From an uncultured Chloroflexota bacterium (GTDB lineage: Bacteria > Chloroflexota > Anaerolineae > Promineifilales > Promineifilaceae), in the NCBI GenBank assembly GCA_900696625.1, contig CAADGU010000266.1, positions 1 to 34,676 on the forward strand: a stretch of DNA of 34,676 nucleotides, written 5' to 3'. Under the pieces are notes generated by a model, which saw nothing but the letters and a program-made list of their open reading frames with translations, was not told where the DNA came from and made no database searches. Shown in pieces: positions 24,301 to 33,047 of the stretch. The position numbers and the translations under genes were made by a program. Position 1 is the first letter of the stretch. Each line of letters opens with the position of its first letter.

Positions 24301-25029
24301 GCGACCATTGGCATCTTCCCGGCAAATAGCGTGGGGGATGATGTCATCATTTTCAACACAGAGGGGCGACCAGAGGTCGGGCAGAGGCGCAGAGGGGAGG
24401 AGATTGAGATTGGGAAGATTCACTTCTTGCGGCAGCAGATGGAGAAGCCGCCGGGCCGGCCGAATATGTGTCTGGCCGATTTTGTGGCCCCGATGGAGAC
24501 GGGATTGGACGATTATCTGGGCATGTTTGTGGTGACGGCGGGCATTGGGTTGGCGGAAAAGGTGGCCGAATTTGAGGCGGCGCACGACGATTACAGCGCC
24601 ATCTTGCTGAAGGCGCTGGCCGACCGGCTGGCGGAGGCGTTTGCCGAGGCGATGCACGCCTGCGTGCGCCGCGAGTATTGGGGTTATGCCGCCGACGAAT
24701 CGCTGGGAAATGAGGCGCTGATTGCCGAGACTTATCGCGGCATTCGGCCGGCGCCTGGCTACCCCGCCTGCCCCGACCACACCGAAAAGGGTGAACTGTT
24801 CCGGCTGCTGGAGGCGACCTGCCGTACCGGGGTGCAGTTGACGGAAAGTTATGCCATGTGGCCGGCGGCGGCCGTGTCTGGCTACTACTTCTCGCACCCG
24901 GAAGCGGCCTATTTTGGGATCGGCCGTGTCAACGCCGACCAGATCGCCGACTACGCCACCCGCAAAGGCCAGCCCATCGAAATCACCGAACGCTGGCTGG
25001 CTTCCAACCTGGGGTATGAACCTGTATAA
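21307..25029 (+). CDS. metH: Cobalamin-dependent methionine synthase
   Basis: 1240 residues from the ATG at 21307, after AGGTAAGG. A longer reading from 21256 would translate a REP hairpin and is rejected. All modules are present. The homocysteine domain has zinc ligands Cys247 (V-G-M-N-C-S-F-G) and Cys310/Cys311 (G-G-C-C-G-T), the same numbers as in E. coli MetH. Then come the methyltetrahydrofolate domain ([13 protein letters not shown]), the cobalamin cap, the cobalamin domain with D-V-H-D-I-G and the lower axial ligand His760, and the activation domain ([11 protein letters not shown] onwards). It transfers methyl from methyltetrahydrofolate to homocysteine. Oddities: an octamer array at residues 936-947, and a Gly/Arg/Glu-rich insertion, [19 protein letters not shown], encoded near 24360-24417. 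Confidence 0.97.
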   Translation: MNRTELLKQQLQERILIIDGAMGSLIQTYGLDEAGYRGERFADHPADVKGNNEILNLTRPDIIHAIHTAYLEAGADIVETNTFNGNRFSQAEYQMAEYVYEINRAAARIAREACDAFVAKAAGRGPRFVAGSLGPLNRTLSLSPDVNDPGYRAVTFDEVAEAYAEATRGLMDGGADILLIETIFDTLNAKAAIFGIQTVFEEKGEERPLMISGTITDASGRTLSGQTMEAWYTSIRHANPLIVGMNCSFGPGALRPYLTTIANMSDSYISFYPNAGLPDGFGGFAESIEDMAPVLRELAQEGYLNIVGGCCGTTPAFIKAFAQAVAGIAPRKPAPRPQYLRLSGLEPLTLTPELNFVNIGERTNVTGSRRFARLILNGQYDEALSIARSQVENGAQMIDINMDEGMLDALTAMPRFLNLIAAEPDISRVPVVIDSSKWEVIEAGLKCVQGKSIVNSISMKEGEAEFIRQAKLARRYGAAVIVMAFDEQGQADTFERKITICQRAYDVLTQQVGFPPEDIIFDPNIFAIATGIEEHNEYGRAYIEATRWIKQNLPHVHVSGGVSNISFSFRGNDLMREAIHAAFLYHAIQAGMDMGIVNAGQLAIYEEIPKPLLERVEDVLFNRRPDATERLVEHAEIVRGAGKEKVADLAWRDAPVNERLAHALVKGITDFIVEDTEEARQQATRPLDVIEGPLMDGMNVVGDLFGAGKMFLPQVVKSARVMKQAVAYLVPFIEAEKAAAGLNGQSNGRIVMATVKGDVHDIGKNIVGVVLQCNGYEVIDLGVMVPAEKILQTAVDVKADIIGLSGLITPSLEEMRYVASEMTRQEFEIPLLIGGATTSKIHTAVKIEPNYLGSQTIHVVDASRAVGVVSHLLGDDKASYIADVKAEYETIRVQHGNRRDRARLIPIADARANHFKTDWATYQPPQPNFLGIKTWDNYPITQLRNYIDWTPFFATWELAGKFPRILEDPVVGESARHLYADAQAMLDKIIAEKWLTAKATIGIFPANSVGDDVIIFNTEGRPEVGQRRRGEEIEIGKIHFLRQQMEKPPGRPNMCLADFVAPMETGLDDYLGMFVVTAGIGLAEKVAEFEAAHDDYSAILLKALADRLAEAFAEAMHACVRREYWGYAADESLGNEALIAETYRGIRPAPGYPACPDHTEKGELFRLLEATCRTGVQLTESYAMWPAAAVSGYYFSHPEAAYFGIGRVNADQIADYATRKGQPIEITERWLASNLGYEPV
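24114..24145 (+). repeat. Four tandem CAATTACN octamers inside metH
   Basis: Units 24114-24121, 24122-24129, 24130-24137 and 24138-24145 read CAATTACC twice, then CAATTACG and CAATTACA. They encode [10 protein letters not shown] at the start of the activation domain, a region whose [11 protein letters not shown] is conserved in the family. The same octamer makes the hairpin at 440-478. Confidence 0.8.
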
Positions 25030-25098
25030 TGTCGAGGTCTACGGTATGAGACTGGCTATACTTCTACTGAATCATGTAACAACTTGTACCAGACGACA

Positions 25099-25443
25099 AT
25101 GATCATTCCAAATGCTGAACATGCCATAGTAGACATTCGTAAACTGCGTGACTATGTACTCGACCCAACGCATGAGCGAGGAAAACATAAAGCGCGGGTA
25201 TTTGCGGCCACATTTGACCTGACTGCGAACGACGCAGAAGCTCTACAAGAATACCTGCTTGGCATTGTACAAACACATGAGGCACAAACAGCAGTAGAGG
25301 GTGATTACGGACAAATATACCGAATTGATCTCCCTTTCGCCTGGAATGACATCACTGAGAATGTCCGTATTACCTGGATCATAAGGCACGATGAAGATTT
25401 TCCGCGATTGGTTAGCTGCTTTGTACGACGCAAAGGAAGATAA
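25099..25443 (+). CDS. DUF6883 protein
   Basis: 114 residues from the ATG at 25099. The segment P-N-A-E-H-A-I-V-D-I-R-K-L-R-D-Y, then G-K-H-K-A-R-V-F and Y-G-Q-I-Y-R-I-D-L-P-F with a closing V-R-I-T-W-I-I-R-H-D-E-D-F-P-R-L, is what I recall for the small DUF6883 family. It is usually found beside a DUF4926 protein, as here (stop 25443, next ATG 25446). The conserved Lys/His/Arg cluster might be catalytic; a toxin or modifying enzyme in a two-gene module is inference. No export signal. Confidence 0.75.
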   Translation: MIIPNAEHAIVDIRKLRDYVLDPTHERGKHKARVFAATFDLTANDAEALQEYLLGIVQTHEAQTAVEGDYGQIYRIDLPFAWNDITENVRITWIIRHDEDFPRLVSCFVRRKGR

Positions 25444-25445
25444 CG

Positions 25446-25688
25446 ATGAAAGAGAGTTATGAGCTATTGGATGTCGTTGCGTTACTGGTTGATTTGCCTG
25501 CACACGGTTTGCGGCGAGGTGAAGTAGGCACACTGGTTGAATACCTGGCGCCTGATATATGGCTGGTGGAATTTAGCGATAACAGCGGCGAAGAGTACGC
25601 TATAGTTGAACTACACACTAACCAACTGATGAAGCTGTATTATGAACCCGGTCTGGCTTCTACTCCAGATAAAGCTATTGTGGCGTGA
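25446..25688 (+). CDS. DUF4926 protein
   Basis: 80 residues. Y-E-L-L-D-V-V-A-L-L-V-D-L-P-A-H-G-L-R-R-G-E-V-G-T-L-V-E and W-L-V-E-F-S-D-N-S-G-E-E-Y-A form a compact SH3-like beta barrel typical of DUF4926. It starts two bases after the DUF6883 stop and overlaps the following gene (GTGA), so the pair is co-translated. It could be the antitoxin or immunity partner of the preceding protein (inference from size, order and coupling). Confidence 0.8.
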   Translation: MKESYELLDVVALLVDLPAHGLRRGEVGTLVEYLAPDIWLVEFSDNSGEEYAIVELHTNQLMKLYYEPGLASTPDKAIVA

Positions 25689-25957
25689 ACGATGAGCCCA
25701 TCATTTTAATTGGGCCGCTGTATGCCGGGAAGACGACGGTAGGTAAGTTGCTGGCGGAAGGGTTGGGACGGCCGTTTGTGTTACCGGATCGGACGGAACG
25801 GCCGTACCAAAAACCGGAATACCTCAACCCCGATCTCAACGAAATCCTCTCGGCCGATGACCACTTTAACCGGCTGGTAAAGCACACCTTCTACACCAAC
25901 AGCAAAACCCCCGCCCAAACCTGCCAGGAAATCCTGGCTGCCCTGAACCTGGCCTGA
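25685..25957 (+). pseudogene. Internally deleted P-loop kinase (shikimate-kinase-like)
   Basis: 90 residues from a GTG that overlaps the previous stop. Residues 5-29 are a clear P-loop start (I-I-L-I-G-P-L-Y-A-G-K-T-T-V-G-K-L-L-A). Residues 48-88 look like a kinase C-terminus (Y-L-N-P-D-L-N-E-I-L and V-K-H-T-F-Y-T-N-S-K-T-P-A-Q-T). The roughly 100 residues expected between them, including Walker B and the lid, are absent. The junction region holds two ACGGCCGT copies 30 bp apart (25768 and 25798), so recombination between octamers could explain an in-frame loss. It is probably non-functional as a kinase; a retained small protein is possible. Confidence 0.65.
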
Positions 25958-26063
25958 CCATATCCATGACAGATAGCACACCCAATCGCCGCCAAAGGTA
26001 ACTGGTTTACCCGCGCCCACCTGCTTACAATTCCCCCCATCTTAACAAAACGAGGACGCAGGT

Positions 26064-27161
26064 ATGAAGAGAGCATGGTTACTGATTGGTCTGGTAATGG
26101 CGATGGGGCTGATGGGCTGCCAGCAGCAGCGCGACGCTTACAAATCTTTGCAGGCGGTAATGGATGACACGGTAGCGGCCGATGGGCCGGGCGTGGTGCT
26201 GCTGGTGGAAGGGGAAGGCGTCGGTCAGCAAATTTTTGCGCGGGGGTTGGCCGACCGGGAAAAGGGCAGCCCGGTACGCACCGTCAGCCATTTTCGTATG
26301 GGCGGCCTGACCAAGCCGTTTATCAGCACCCTGGTGCTGCAAATGGTAACAGAGGGCAAATTGAGCCTGGATGATACCCTGGCAGAGCGGCTGCCAGACA
26401 CGGCCGTCCTCTTCCCCCACAGCGCCCAAATCACCATCCGTCACCTGCTGAATATGACCAGCGGCATCCCCGACTACCGCGATAACCCCACCTTTTGGGA
26501 AGTGGTGCGCACCCAGGAAAAACGGGGCTGGCAGCCGGAAGAACTGCTGCCGTATGCGGCCGAACTGCCGGGCACGGCCGTGCCCGGCGAAACTTACCAC
26601 TACTCCAACACCAACTACCTGCTGCTGCAAATGATTCTGGCCACGGTACTCAAAGACCCATTGGCCGAAGAACTGCGCGACCGCATCTGGGACCCGGTGG
26701 ACATGCCCGATACCTACATCGAGCCAATTGCCCTGACTTCTGGCGGACATATTGCCGGGTATGCGGACGTGGATGGCGACGGCGCCGTAGAAAACACATT
26801 GCCCTACGATGATGCGCGGGGCCTGGCCGACCTGGGTTTCATTTCCAGCGCCATTGACCTGGGCGCGTTTGCACCCGCTTTGTATGCCCGCACGCTGCCA
26901 GGAGTGGACGGCCGTGCCCAAACCCTGACCACTATCCCTACCGGCAACGGCGCGGACGAATACGGCCTGGGCATCATGCGCCGCCCTTCGGCCTGGGGCG
27001 ATATGTGGGGTTACGACAGCACCACCGGCGGCTACAGCCACCAGATGTGGTACCTGCCCAACCAGAAATTGACCGTTGTTGTCTTGATCAGCGGCGAAGA
27101 ACCGGCACTGGCGGATGAATTGGTAGAACGGGCGCTGACGGCCGTGTTGGGGCAAGAATAA
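26064..27161 (+). CDS. Beta-lactamase/DD-peptidase-fold lipoprotein lacking the catalytic serine
   Basis: 365 residues. A lipoprotein signal has lipobox L-M-G-C with Cys19. The serine beta-lactamase (class C/esterase) fold follows: H-F-R-M-G-G-L-T-K-P-F at 76-86, H-L-L-N-M-T-S-G-I-P-D-Y, Y-S-N at 180-182, and a late S-T-T-G-G-Y. In active members the first motif is F-R-x-G-S-x-T-K. Here the serine position is Gly81 while Lys84 is kept, and the HTG motif reads T-T-G. Without the nucleophile, hydrolysis by the usual mechanism is not expected; a binding or regulatory pseudoenzyme is the simplest reading. It converges with the der gene, with two bases between the stops. Four ACGGCCGT copies. Confidence 0.88.
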   Translation: MKRAWLLIGLVMAMGLMGCQQQRDAYKSLQAVMDDTVAADGPGVVLLVEGEGVGQQIFARGLADREKGSPVRTVSHFRMGGLTKPFISTLVLQMVTEGKLSLDDTLAERLPDTAVLFPHSAQITIRHLLNMTSGIPDYRDNPTFWEVVRTQEKRGWQPEELLPYAAELPGTAVPGETYHYSNTNYLLLQMILATVLKDPLAEELRDRIWDPVDMPDTYIEPIALTSGGHIAGYADVDGDGAVENTLPYDDARGLADLGFISSAIDLGAFAPALYARTLPGVDGRAQTLTTIPTGNGADEYGLGIMRRPSAWGDMWGYDSTTGGYSHQMWYLPNQKLTVVVLISGEEPALADELVERALTAVLGQE

Positions 27162-27163
27162 GG

Positions 27164-28528
27164 CTACTCCCCAAACCGATCTTCGCTGCGGGCGCGGAAG
27201 AAGAGGCGGATGGGTGTACCCGTGAAGGGCCATCGCTCCCGCAACTGGTTTTCCAGGAAACGTTTGTAGCTGAAATTGATCCAATCCGGCTTGTTCACAA
27301 AAAAGATAAAGGTGGGCGGCGCGGTTTCCGCCTGGGTGGCGTAGAAAAATTTCACCCGTATGCCCCCCTTTTGTGGCGGTGGATGCAGGGTCGTGGCCTC
27401 GCGCATAAACGTATTCAGGGCGCTGGTTTGCACCCGCTGGTGGCGGGCTTCATTCACTTCCAACACCGCCGGCAGGATTTTGTTCACCCGCTGGCCCGTC
27501 AGCGCCGAGATGAAAACAATGGGCACATAGGGCAAAAAGTTTAATTCGTAGCGCACCTTTTGCTCCATCTCGTGCAACGTATGCGTGTCCTTTTCCACCA
27601 CATCCCACTTATTCACCAGGACAATGATGCCGGCGTCCTCCTCCGTTAGCATCCCGGCGATGTGGGCGTCCTGGGCCGTAATCCCCTCTTCGGCGTCCAC
27701 CAGCAGCAGGGCCACGTCGGCGCGGTTGAGCGCCTTCACCGAGCGCAGCACACTGTATTTTTCCACGCCCGGTTCAATTTTGCCGCGCCGCCGGATGCCG
27801 GCCGTATCAATCAGCGTAAATTCCTGACCGTGCCAGCGCAGTTTGGTGTCTATGGCGTCACGGGTGGTACCGGCAATGGGACTGACGATGGCCCGCTCCT
27901 GGCCTAACAACTTGTTGAGCAAGGTGGATTTACCGGCGTTCGGCCGGCCGAGGATGGCAATTTTGATGGAGTCGTCTTCTTCGTCGCTCGGTTCGCTGGC
28001 CGGAATGGCCTCCACGATAGCATCGAGCAAATCGCCCACGCCCACGCCGTGCAAGGCCGAAGTGGCAATGACTTCTCCCAGCGCCAGTTCATAAAATTCC
28101 ATGGCCTGGTCTTTGAGATTCATGGATTCCAATTTGTTGGCGGCGATGATGACCGGTTTGTCGGTGCGGCGCAGGATGTCGGCCACTTCACGGTCGGCGG
28201 CGGTGATACCGGCACGGCCGTCTACTACCTGCACAATCACGTCCGCATCTTGCATGGCCACCCGGGCCTGCTGGCGAATGGCGGGCAGGAATTGTTCCGA
28301 ATCCTCGGAGAGCGGTTCGGTATGCCAGCCTTCGGTCACTTCAATACCGCCGGTATCCACCAGCGAAAAAGCGACGCCGATCCATTCACTGTCGGCGTAG
28401 AGCCGGTCACGGGTAGTACCGGGTGTATCGGAGACAACGGCCAATCGGCGGCCGATGATGCGGTTAAAAAGGGTGGATTTGCCCACGTTAGGGCGTCCCA
28501 CCAGGGCTACTAAGGCTTTGGTTTTCAT
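27164..28528 (-). CDS. der: Ribosome-associated GTPase Der (EngA)
   Basis: 454 residues with two tandem GTPase domains and a C-terminal KH-like domain, the Der layout. The first domain has G1 G-R-P-N-V-G-K-S-T, D-T-P-G-T-T-R-D, D-T-G-G-I and N-K-L-E. The second has G-R-P-N-A-G-K-S-T, I-A-G-T-T-R-D-A-I, D-T-A-G-I and N-K-W-D. The C-terminal part ends with L-R-E-R-W-P-F-T-G-T-P-I-R-L-F-F-R, as usual. It functions in 50S subunit assembly. It is the last gene of the TPR-cdaA-cdaR cluster, 60 bp after cdaR. Confidence 0.97.
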   Translation of the reverse strand: MKTKALVALVGRPNVGKSTLFNRIIGRRLAVVSDTPGTTRDRLYADSEWIGVAFSLVDTGGIEVTEGWHTEPLSEDSEQFLPAIRQQARVAMQDADVIVQVVDGRAGITAADREVADILRRTDKPVIIAANKLESMNLKDQAMEFYELALGEVIATSALHGVGVGDLLDAIVEAIPASEPSDEEDDSIKIAILGRPNAGKSTLLNKLLGQERAIVSPIAGTTRDAIDTKLRWHGQEFTLIDTAGIRRRGKIEPGVEKYSVLRSVKALNRADVALLLVDAEEGITAQDAHIAGMLTEEDAGIIVLVNKWDVVEKDTHTLHEMEQKVRYELNFLPYVPIVFISALTGQRVNKILPAVLEVNEARHQRVQTSALNTFMREATTLHPPPQKGGIRVKFFYATQAETAPPTFIFFVNKPDWINFSYKRFLENQLRERWPFTGTPIRLFFRARSEDRFGE

Positions 28529-28588
28529 AAACGGGCTATTGTCCCGGAAAAGGGGATACTTTGCCAGATTTTGGGGGATATTCAGAAT

Positions 28589-29881
28589 TCAGGGTGCGGC
28601 AAAAGGCACAGCCGTGCCGTCCAGACCCACCGTATTTGTCAACGGCAGCGTGGGTGTGGGTCGGGTAATGATTACGGTAATGAGCGCCGGCTGCACCGAG
28701 CGAATTTCCAGACCGCGATTGGGAATAATTACCGTTGGTTCCAGTTCATAGATGCCGGGTCTCAGGCCAAAAACATCCACTGTGACTTCCACTTCCTGTT
28801 CCGGCATGGCATCCAATACCGGCAGCGGACCAAACAATACCACCCGCGCCGTTTCCGGCTGGATCACAGCTTGCAGGTCGCTGCCCAGGCCCAATACCTC
28901 AATGGGGCGGTTAAACACTTTGGTGCTGGAAAACGGTTCAATTTCCACCGTGGCCACAATCTCCTGCACTTCGTCCAGGGTAATGCCGGGCGGCAGCGCC
29001 AGCGATACCCGCGTGGAAAATGTTTCCGTCAGGCCGGTGACGTCAATTGGTTCGGTTTGCACGCGGAAGGGCTGCTCTAGCTGCGACGGCCGTCCCGTCA
29101 GCAGCACACTTGGCGGATTGACCGATGTGTTGAGGACGCGGTAACCCGGCGCCGGTTCACCCACGATATTGACACTGATGACCCGGTTGGCAAAATCCGC
29201 CGATTCTTCAATGGGGATCGTCACCGTCACCTGGTTTTGGCCGAGTTCCAGATTACTCACCCCGGCTACCCGCCCTTGCTGATCATAAAAAATGGGCTGC
29301 GGTGACACCACTTTGGTCTGTGTATCTTCATTGCTCAAGAAAACAGTGACACGGGCTAACTCCAGCCGGCTCACGTCAGACTCGATGCCTCTCACAGTAA
29401 TAGAGGCCGGTTCCAACAGCGCATCGCCGGCCGTATAACCACGGGGCACACTACCACGCAAATCCAACGCCACCGGTATTTCTTTAGAGACCAGTGGCTC
29501 CAGGTGAACACTGATTTGATCGGGGGCCGGTGGGTCGAGGGTTATCTGGGCGGCGCCGGTGCGCACTTCCACGGGCGCTAACTGCCCCTGCCCATAAGGC
29601 GTCTGGCTTAAATCTACGATAGCGGAAAAGTCAGCCGGCGTCAGCGTGTCTACCACCGAAGTTGGCCCTTGAAACACGGCCACCACCGCTACATTGTTCA
29701 AATTAGAAGGTTCAATAATGCGCACGTTTTCAGGCACATTAATAAATTCGACGGGGACTTGCAGCGCCCGGCGCAGGATGGGGTCATCCCCTTGCTGAGC
29801 ATTGACCCAGATAACGACGGCTAACAGCAGGGAAAGCAGCAGCGCCATCAGGTCGGCCAGGCTGGATTTGAAACGCCTCAT
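28589..29881 (-). CDS. cdaR: YbbR-domain regulator of diadenylate cyclase (CdaR-like)
   Basis: 430 residues. A short basic N-terminus and one membrane helix (M-A-L-L-L-S-L-L-L-A-V-V-I-W-V, about 12-27) are followed by about four YbbR repeats of about 80-90 residues. Recurrent cues are V-P-V-E-F-I-N-V-P, KEIPVALDLRGSVPRGYTAG and P-I-E-V-L-G-L-G. These domains sit outside the membrane. In Firmicutes, CdaR binds and modulates CdaA. The start codon overlaps the cdaA stop as ATGA, indicating tight coupling and equal dosage. glmM, the common third partner, is absent; der follows instead. Confidence 0.93.
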   Translation of the reverse strand: MRRFKSSLADLMALLLSLLLAVVIWVNAQQGDDPILRRALQVPVEFINVPENVRIIEPSNLNNVAVVAVFQGPTSVVDTLTPADFSAIVDLSQTPYGQGQLAPVEVRTGAAQITLDPPAPDQISVHLEPLVSKEIPVALDLRGSVPRGYTAGDALLEPASITVRGIESDVSRLELARVTVFLSNEDTQTKVVSPQPIFYDQQGRVAGVSNLELGQNQVTVTIPIEESADFANRVISVNIVGEPAPGYRVLNTSVNPPSVLLTGRPSQLEQPFRVQTEPIDVTGLTETFSTRVSLALPPGITLDEVQEIVATVEIEPFSSTKVFNRPIEVLGLGSDLQAVIQPETARVVLFGPLPVLDAMPEQEVEVTVDVFGLRPGIYELEPTVIIPNRGLEIRSVQPALITVIITRPTPTLPLTNTVGLDGTAVPFAAP

Positions 29882-30741
29882 AAGACGCCTCCTTTGGGGC
29901 CATCTTTGGGTGGACTGTCCGGTTTGACGGGGCTGTTCTTCAGAGAAGTGGAGCTGGTGAGCATGGTGTGCAGCACTTCATCCAGCCGGGAGGGTTCCAG
30001 GCGGCGCACGATGAAACGGCCGTTATGGGTAATGGAAACCTGCCCTGTCTCTTCCGACACGACCACCGTGACGGCATCACTCACTTCGCTGATACCCAGG
30101 GCGGCGCGGTGGCGCAGCCCCATTTGCCGGTCAGACAGGCTGCTGGTGGAAAGAGGCATCACGCAGGCGGCGGCAGCCAGTTTCTCACTGCGGATGATGA
30201 CGGCGCCATCGTGCAGTTCGGTATGTTTATTGAAAATAGTGAGCAGCAGTTCGGCAGAAATGTCGGCATTCATGGCAATGCCGGTATCAATGTACTCTTG
30301 CAAACCGGTATCCCGTTCAAAGGTGATCAACGCCCCGTGCCGCCGTTGGGAGAGGCGCAGGCAGGCTTCTTTCACGGCCGTAATCATCGGATTGATTTCG
30401 TTCTGTCGCCAAAAACGCAGGTAGCGCCCACTGCGGCCAATGCGCTCCAATGCCCGGCGCAGTTCTGGCTGGAAAATGATGGGAATGGATATGAGCAGCA
30501 CCGGCAAAATAGTATTAACCAGAGAGCGGAAGGCGATGAGGCCGGGAATAGAGGCCAACACCAAAACGGCCAGGGCAATCACCACCAGCCCCCGCAGCAC
30601 CTGTACCGCCCGTGTCCCCCGAATGAGCATAAACACGGCAAAAATGACGGCCGTGACTAACAAAATATCCAGCACACTGATCCAGTCCCATCTGAGATTC
30701 CGCACTGTTTCCAGAATGCTGTCTACGGTAAATTCATTCAT
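29878..30741 (-). CDS. cdaA: Membrane diadenylate cyclase CdaA
   Basis: 287 residues. Three N-terminal helices (about 24-40, 47-69, 74-90) are followed by a DAC domain (about 100-250) with the DGA motif at 178-180 (H-D-G-A-V-I-I) and the RHR motif at 210-212 (L-R-H-R-A-A-L-G), the nucleotide-binding and catalytic signatures. The reaction is two ATP to cyclic di-AMP, a second messenger for potassium, osmotic and cell-wall control. The C-terminal tail is Lys/Pro/Ser rich. It starts 9 bp after the TPR gene and overlaps cdaR. Three ACGGCCGT copies. Confidence 0.96.
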   Translation of the reverse strand: MNEFTVDSILETVRNLRWDWISVLDILLVTAVIFAVFMLIRGTRAVQVLRGLVVIALAVLVLASIPGLIAFRSLVNTILPVLLISIPIIFQPELRRALERIGRSGRYLRFWRQNEINPMITAVKEACLRLSQRRHGALITFERDTGLQEYIDTGIAMNADISAELLLTIFNKHTELHDGAVIIRSEKLAAAACVMPLSTSSLSDRQMGLRHRAALGISEVSDAVTVVVSEETGQVSITHNGRFIVRRLEPSRLDEVLHTMLTSSTSLKNSPVKPDSPPKDGPKGGVL

Positions 30742-30750
30742 CCTACCCGG

Positions 30751-33000
30751 TTATTGGCGTAATTGTGAAAGTAATTGTTGGTAACTGGCAGCATTCGGCG
30801 GATTCAGCGCCAAAATTTTCTGAATGGTGTCTACGGCGCTGCTGGTATCATTGGCTTCTAGCTGCGCTTCACCCAGTTTGTCCAGCAGTTCAATGGCTTC
30901 TGTCACCCGTTTTTGCTGCACATAGAGGCGCGACAAACGCTCGACGATACTGGCGTCAGACGGCCGTTGCCGGGCCATGTCTTCCAATATCCCCATCACC
31001 TTATTCCCCCGCCCACTGCGCACCAACTGTTTCAAATACTCGTCCAATTCCATCACCGCATTCACCGGCTGGCCCACTTTGTAATACAGGTCAACCAGGA
31101 TAATGGCGGTGCGTTCATCTTGGGGGTCGAGTTTGCGCAGTTCTTTATAAGCGGCCAATGCCCGCCGCCAGTCGAACCGCTGCATGTCAATATCTGCCGT
31201 CAACCGCAGCAGCTTCATTTGCCATTTGGCGCTGTTTTCGGCGCGGGGGGCCAGTTTCAAGCCTTCCTGGTACGTCTCCCGCGCTTTGTCCACCTGGGCC
31301 AGCTGGTAATACGCTTCGCCCATGGCCAGATATTGCTCCAAAGCGCGGTCTATCTGCCCGTGCCGTTTTTGCAGTTCAATCAGCCGGCCCCGAATGGATA
31401 AATCCAGCGGCGTAAATTCAACAGCACGGCCGTAGGCAATCATCGCCCCATTGGCATCACCCCGCACCTGGTATGTTTCCCCAATCACAATGAATTTGCG
31501 GGCGGCGGTGTCCCGCCAGCCCTGTTTGCCCAGCACATCCCCCAACTGCACGTGGGCGGGCAAATAATCGGGCGAAAGCTGGATGGCGCGGTAGGCTTCT
31601 TCAACGGCCGTGTCAAACATCCCCCGCCGCGCATATTCCTGGCTCAAAAACAGCGATTCCAGCACCAGTTCTGACCCGGCGGTAAGCATATCCCCCAGCG
31701 TCATCAAACCCGCATCCGAAATTGCATTCAGCCGGCCCCGCGCCTCTTTAACCTTATCCTCCCACCCCTTATGGCTCAGGAAATCCACCAGCGCATTGGC
31801 AAAACTCGTCGCCTGATCCACCTCACCCTTTGCCGTCAAACCTTCGGCCAGGTTTTCATACAACTCAATCAGACGATCCGCCTGATTATGCTGCACCGTA
31901 CCCAGGTCCACAATTTTCAGCACATTGATAAAATGTTCGGTGGCTTTATCAATGTTTCCCCGTGCCCGGAAACATTCACCTAACGAAAAGTGGCTGGCTA
32001 ACCGGTATTCATGGTCTTTAACCGAGGACTCAAACTCACGAATGGCATCCTCAAAACGCAGCTTATCCTGATAAAGAAGTCCCAGGTTAAAGTGAGCGGC
32101 GGCACTGTTCACCCCGGTAGCCATCACCTGTTCATAGGCGCTGATGGCCTCATTGGTCATGCCCCGCCGTTGAAAATCCAACGCCTGGCTCACCAACGCC
32201 TGGCGCTTCAACATGCGCGCATCCATCTCCCCTTCGCCAAACAAATCCCCGGCCAACTGCTCCATGGCCATGCGGTGGGCGTCCTGAACGGGGGTGGCAG
32301 CCTCGGCGCGTTTATGCACTCCACCTTCGCCATCCACCGTCAGCCGTTTGGTCAGGCTGCCGATCAGCCCCGATGTTTCGGCAACCGGGGCGGCGCTACC
32401 CCGGATCGGGCGACCCGATTTGATCATCTCAATTGCCGTTAACACGTCTGCATTGCGCGGGTCCAGGCGCAGCGCCAACTGGCAGGCTTGCAGCGCTTTT
32501 TCGCGCTCACCTTGTTTGTTGAGAACACGGGCAATCGCCAGATATTCATGAATGGCGTTAGGGATAACGCCCTGTTTTTCATAAACGGAAGCCAGCCGTT
32601 GGTGGGCTTTCAGCAGGTTTGGCTCCAGGCGAACGGCCCGCAGCCAGTTATCCATGGCATCATTCAGGTGGCGGCGGTTCAGTTCCACTTCACCAATGGC
32701 CATGTAAGTTTTACCGGCGTCTTCGTTCATGCCCAACTGCTCTTGCATATCGGCTACCTGGCGCAGGTAAATAATGTCACCACGCGAGTAACGGGCCGCC
32801 AGTTTGAAATTGTCCAGAGCTTTGTCTAGCCGGTTGAGTTTATGATATGCGGTGCCCAGCCCATCATAGGGGGCTGGTTCATTTGGGGCCAACTGCGCGG
32901 CAACCTCAAACTCCTTGATTGCCGCTTCCCATTTTTCATCCCATATGTAGGAATGACCGTTGTTGAGTGCCTCTTCGTAACGAACACGGTTACCTGCCAC
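30751..33000 (-). CDS. Large tetratricopeptide repeat protein upstream of cdaA
   Basis: 749 residues from the GTG at 32998-33000, chosen because GGAGG lies seven bases before it and a TATACT box lies upstream at 33048-33053. A frame from 33129 would translate through that promoter. The protein is a long solenoid of TPR units: A-I-K-E-F-E-V-A-A-Q-L-A-P, A-L-D-N-F-K-L-A-A-R-Y, A-M-D-N-W-L-R-A-V-R-L-E-P, and many more to the C-terminus. A low-complexity gap lies near 200-260. It has no signal peptide or membrane helix. A scaffold role, perhaps linked to c-di-AMP signalling through operon position, is inference. Confidence 0.88.
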   Translation of the reverse strand: MAGNRVRYEEALNNGHSYIWDEKWEAAIKEFEVAAQLAPNEPAPYDGLGTAYHKLNRLDKALDNFKLAARYSRGDIIYLRQVADMQEQLGMNEDAGKTYMAIGEVELNRRHLNDAMDNWLRAVRLEPNLLKAHQRLASVYEKQGVIPNAIHEYLAIARVLNKQGEREKALQACQLALRLDPRNADVLTAIEMIKSGRPIRGSAAPVAETSGLIGSLTKRLTVDGEGGVHKRAEAATPVQDAHRMAMEQLAGDLFGEGEMDARMLKRQALVSQALDFQRRGMTNEAISAYEQVMATGVNSAAAHFNLGLLYQDKLRFEDAIREFESSVKDHEYRLASHFSLGECFRARGNIDKATEHFINVLKIVDLGTVQHNQADRLIELYENLAEGLTAKGEVDQATSFANALVDFLSHKGWEDKVKEARGRLNAISDAGLMTLGDMLTAGSELVLESLFLSQEYARRGMFDTAVEEAYRAIQLSPDYLPAHVQLGDVLGKQGWRDTAARKFIVIGETYQVRGDANGAMIAYGRAVEFTPLDLSIRGRLIELQKRHGQIDRALEQYLAMGEAYYQLAQVDKARETYQEGLKLAPRAENSAKWQMKLLRLTADIDMQRFDWRRALAAYKELRKLDPQDERTAIILVDLYYKVGQPVNAVMELDEYLKQLVRSGRGNKVMGILEDMARQRPSDASIVERLSRLYVQQKRVTEAIELLDKLGEAQLEANDTSSAVDTIQKILALNPPNAASYQQLLSQLRQ

Positions 33001-33047
33001 AGCAGCGCCTCCAAAGGTGTTGTTTGCTAATTGACCAACGACGAGGT

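Noticed and set aside
26079-27284. Long minus-strand frame of 401 codons
   Set aside because: Antisense to the serine-hydrolase-fold gene and running into der; composition is of a shadow frame.
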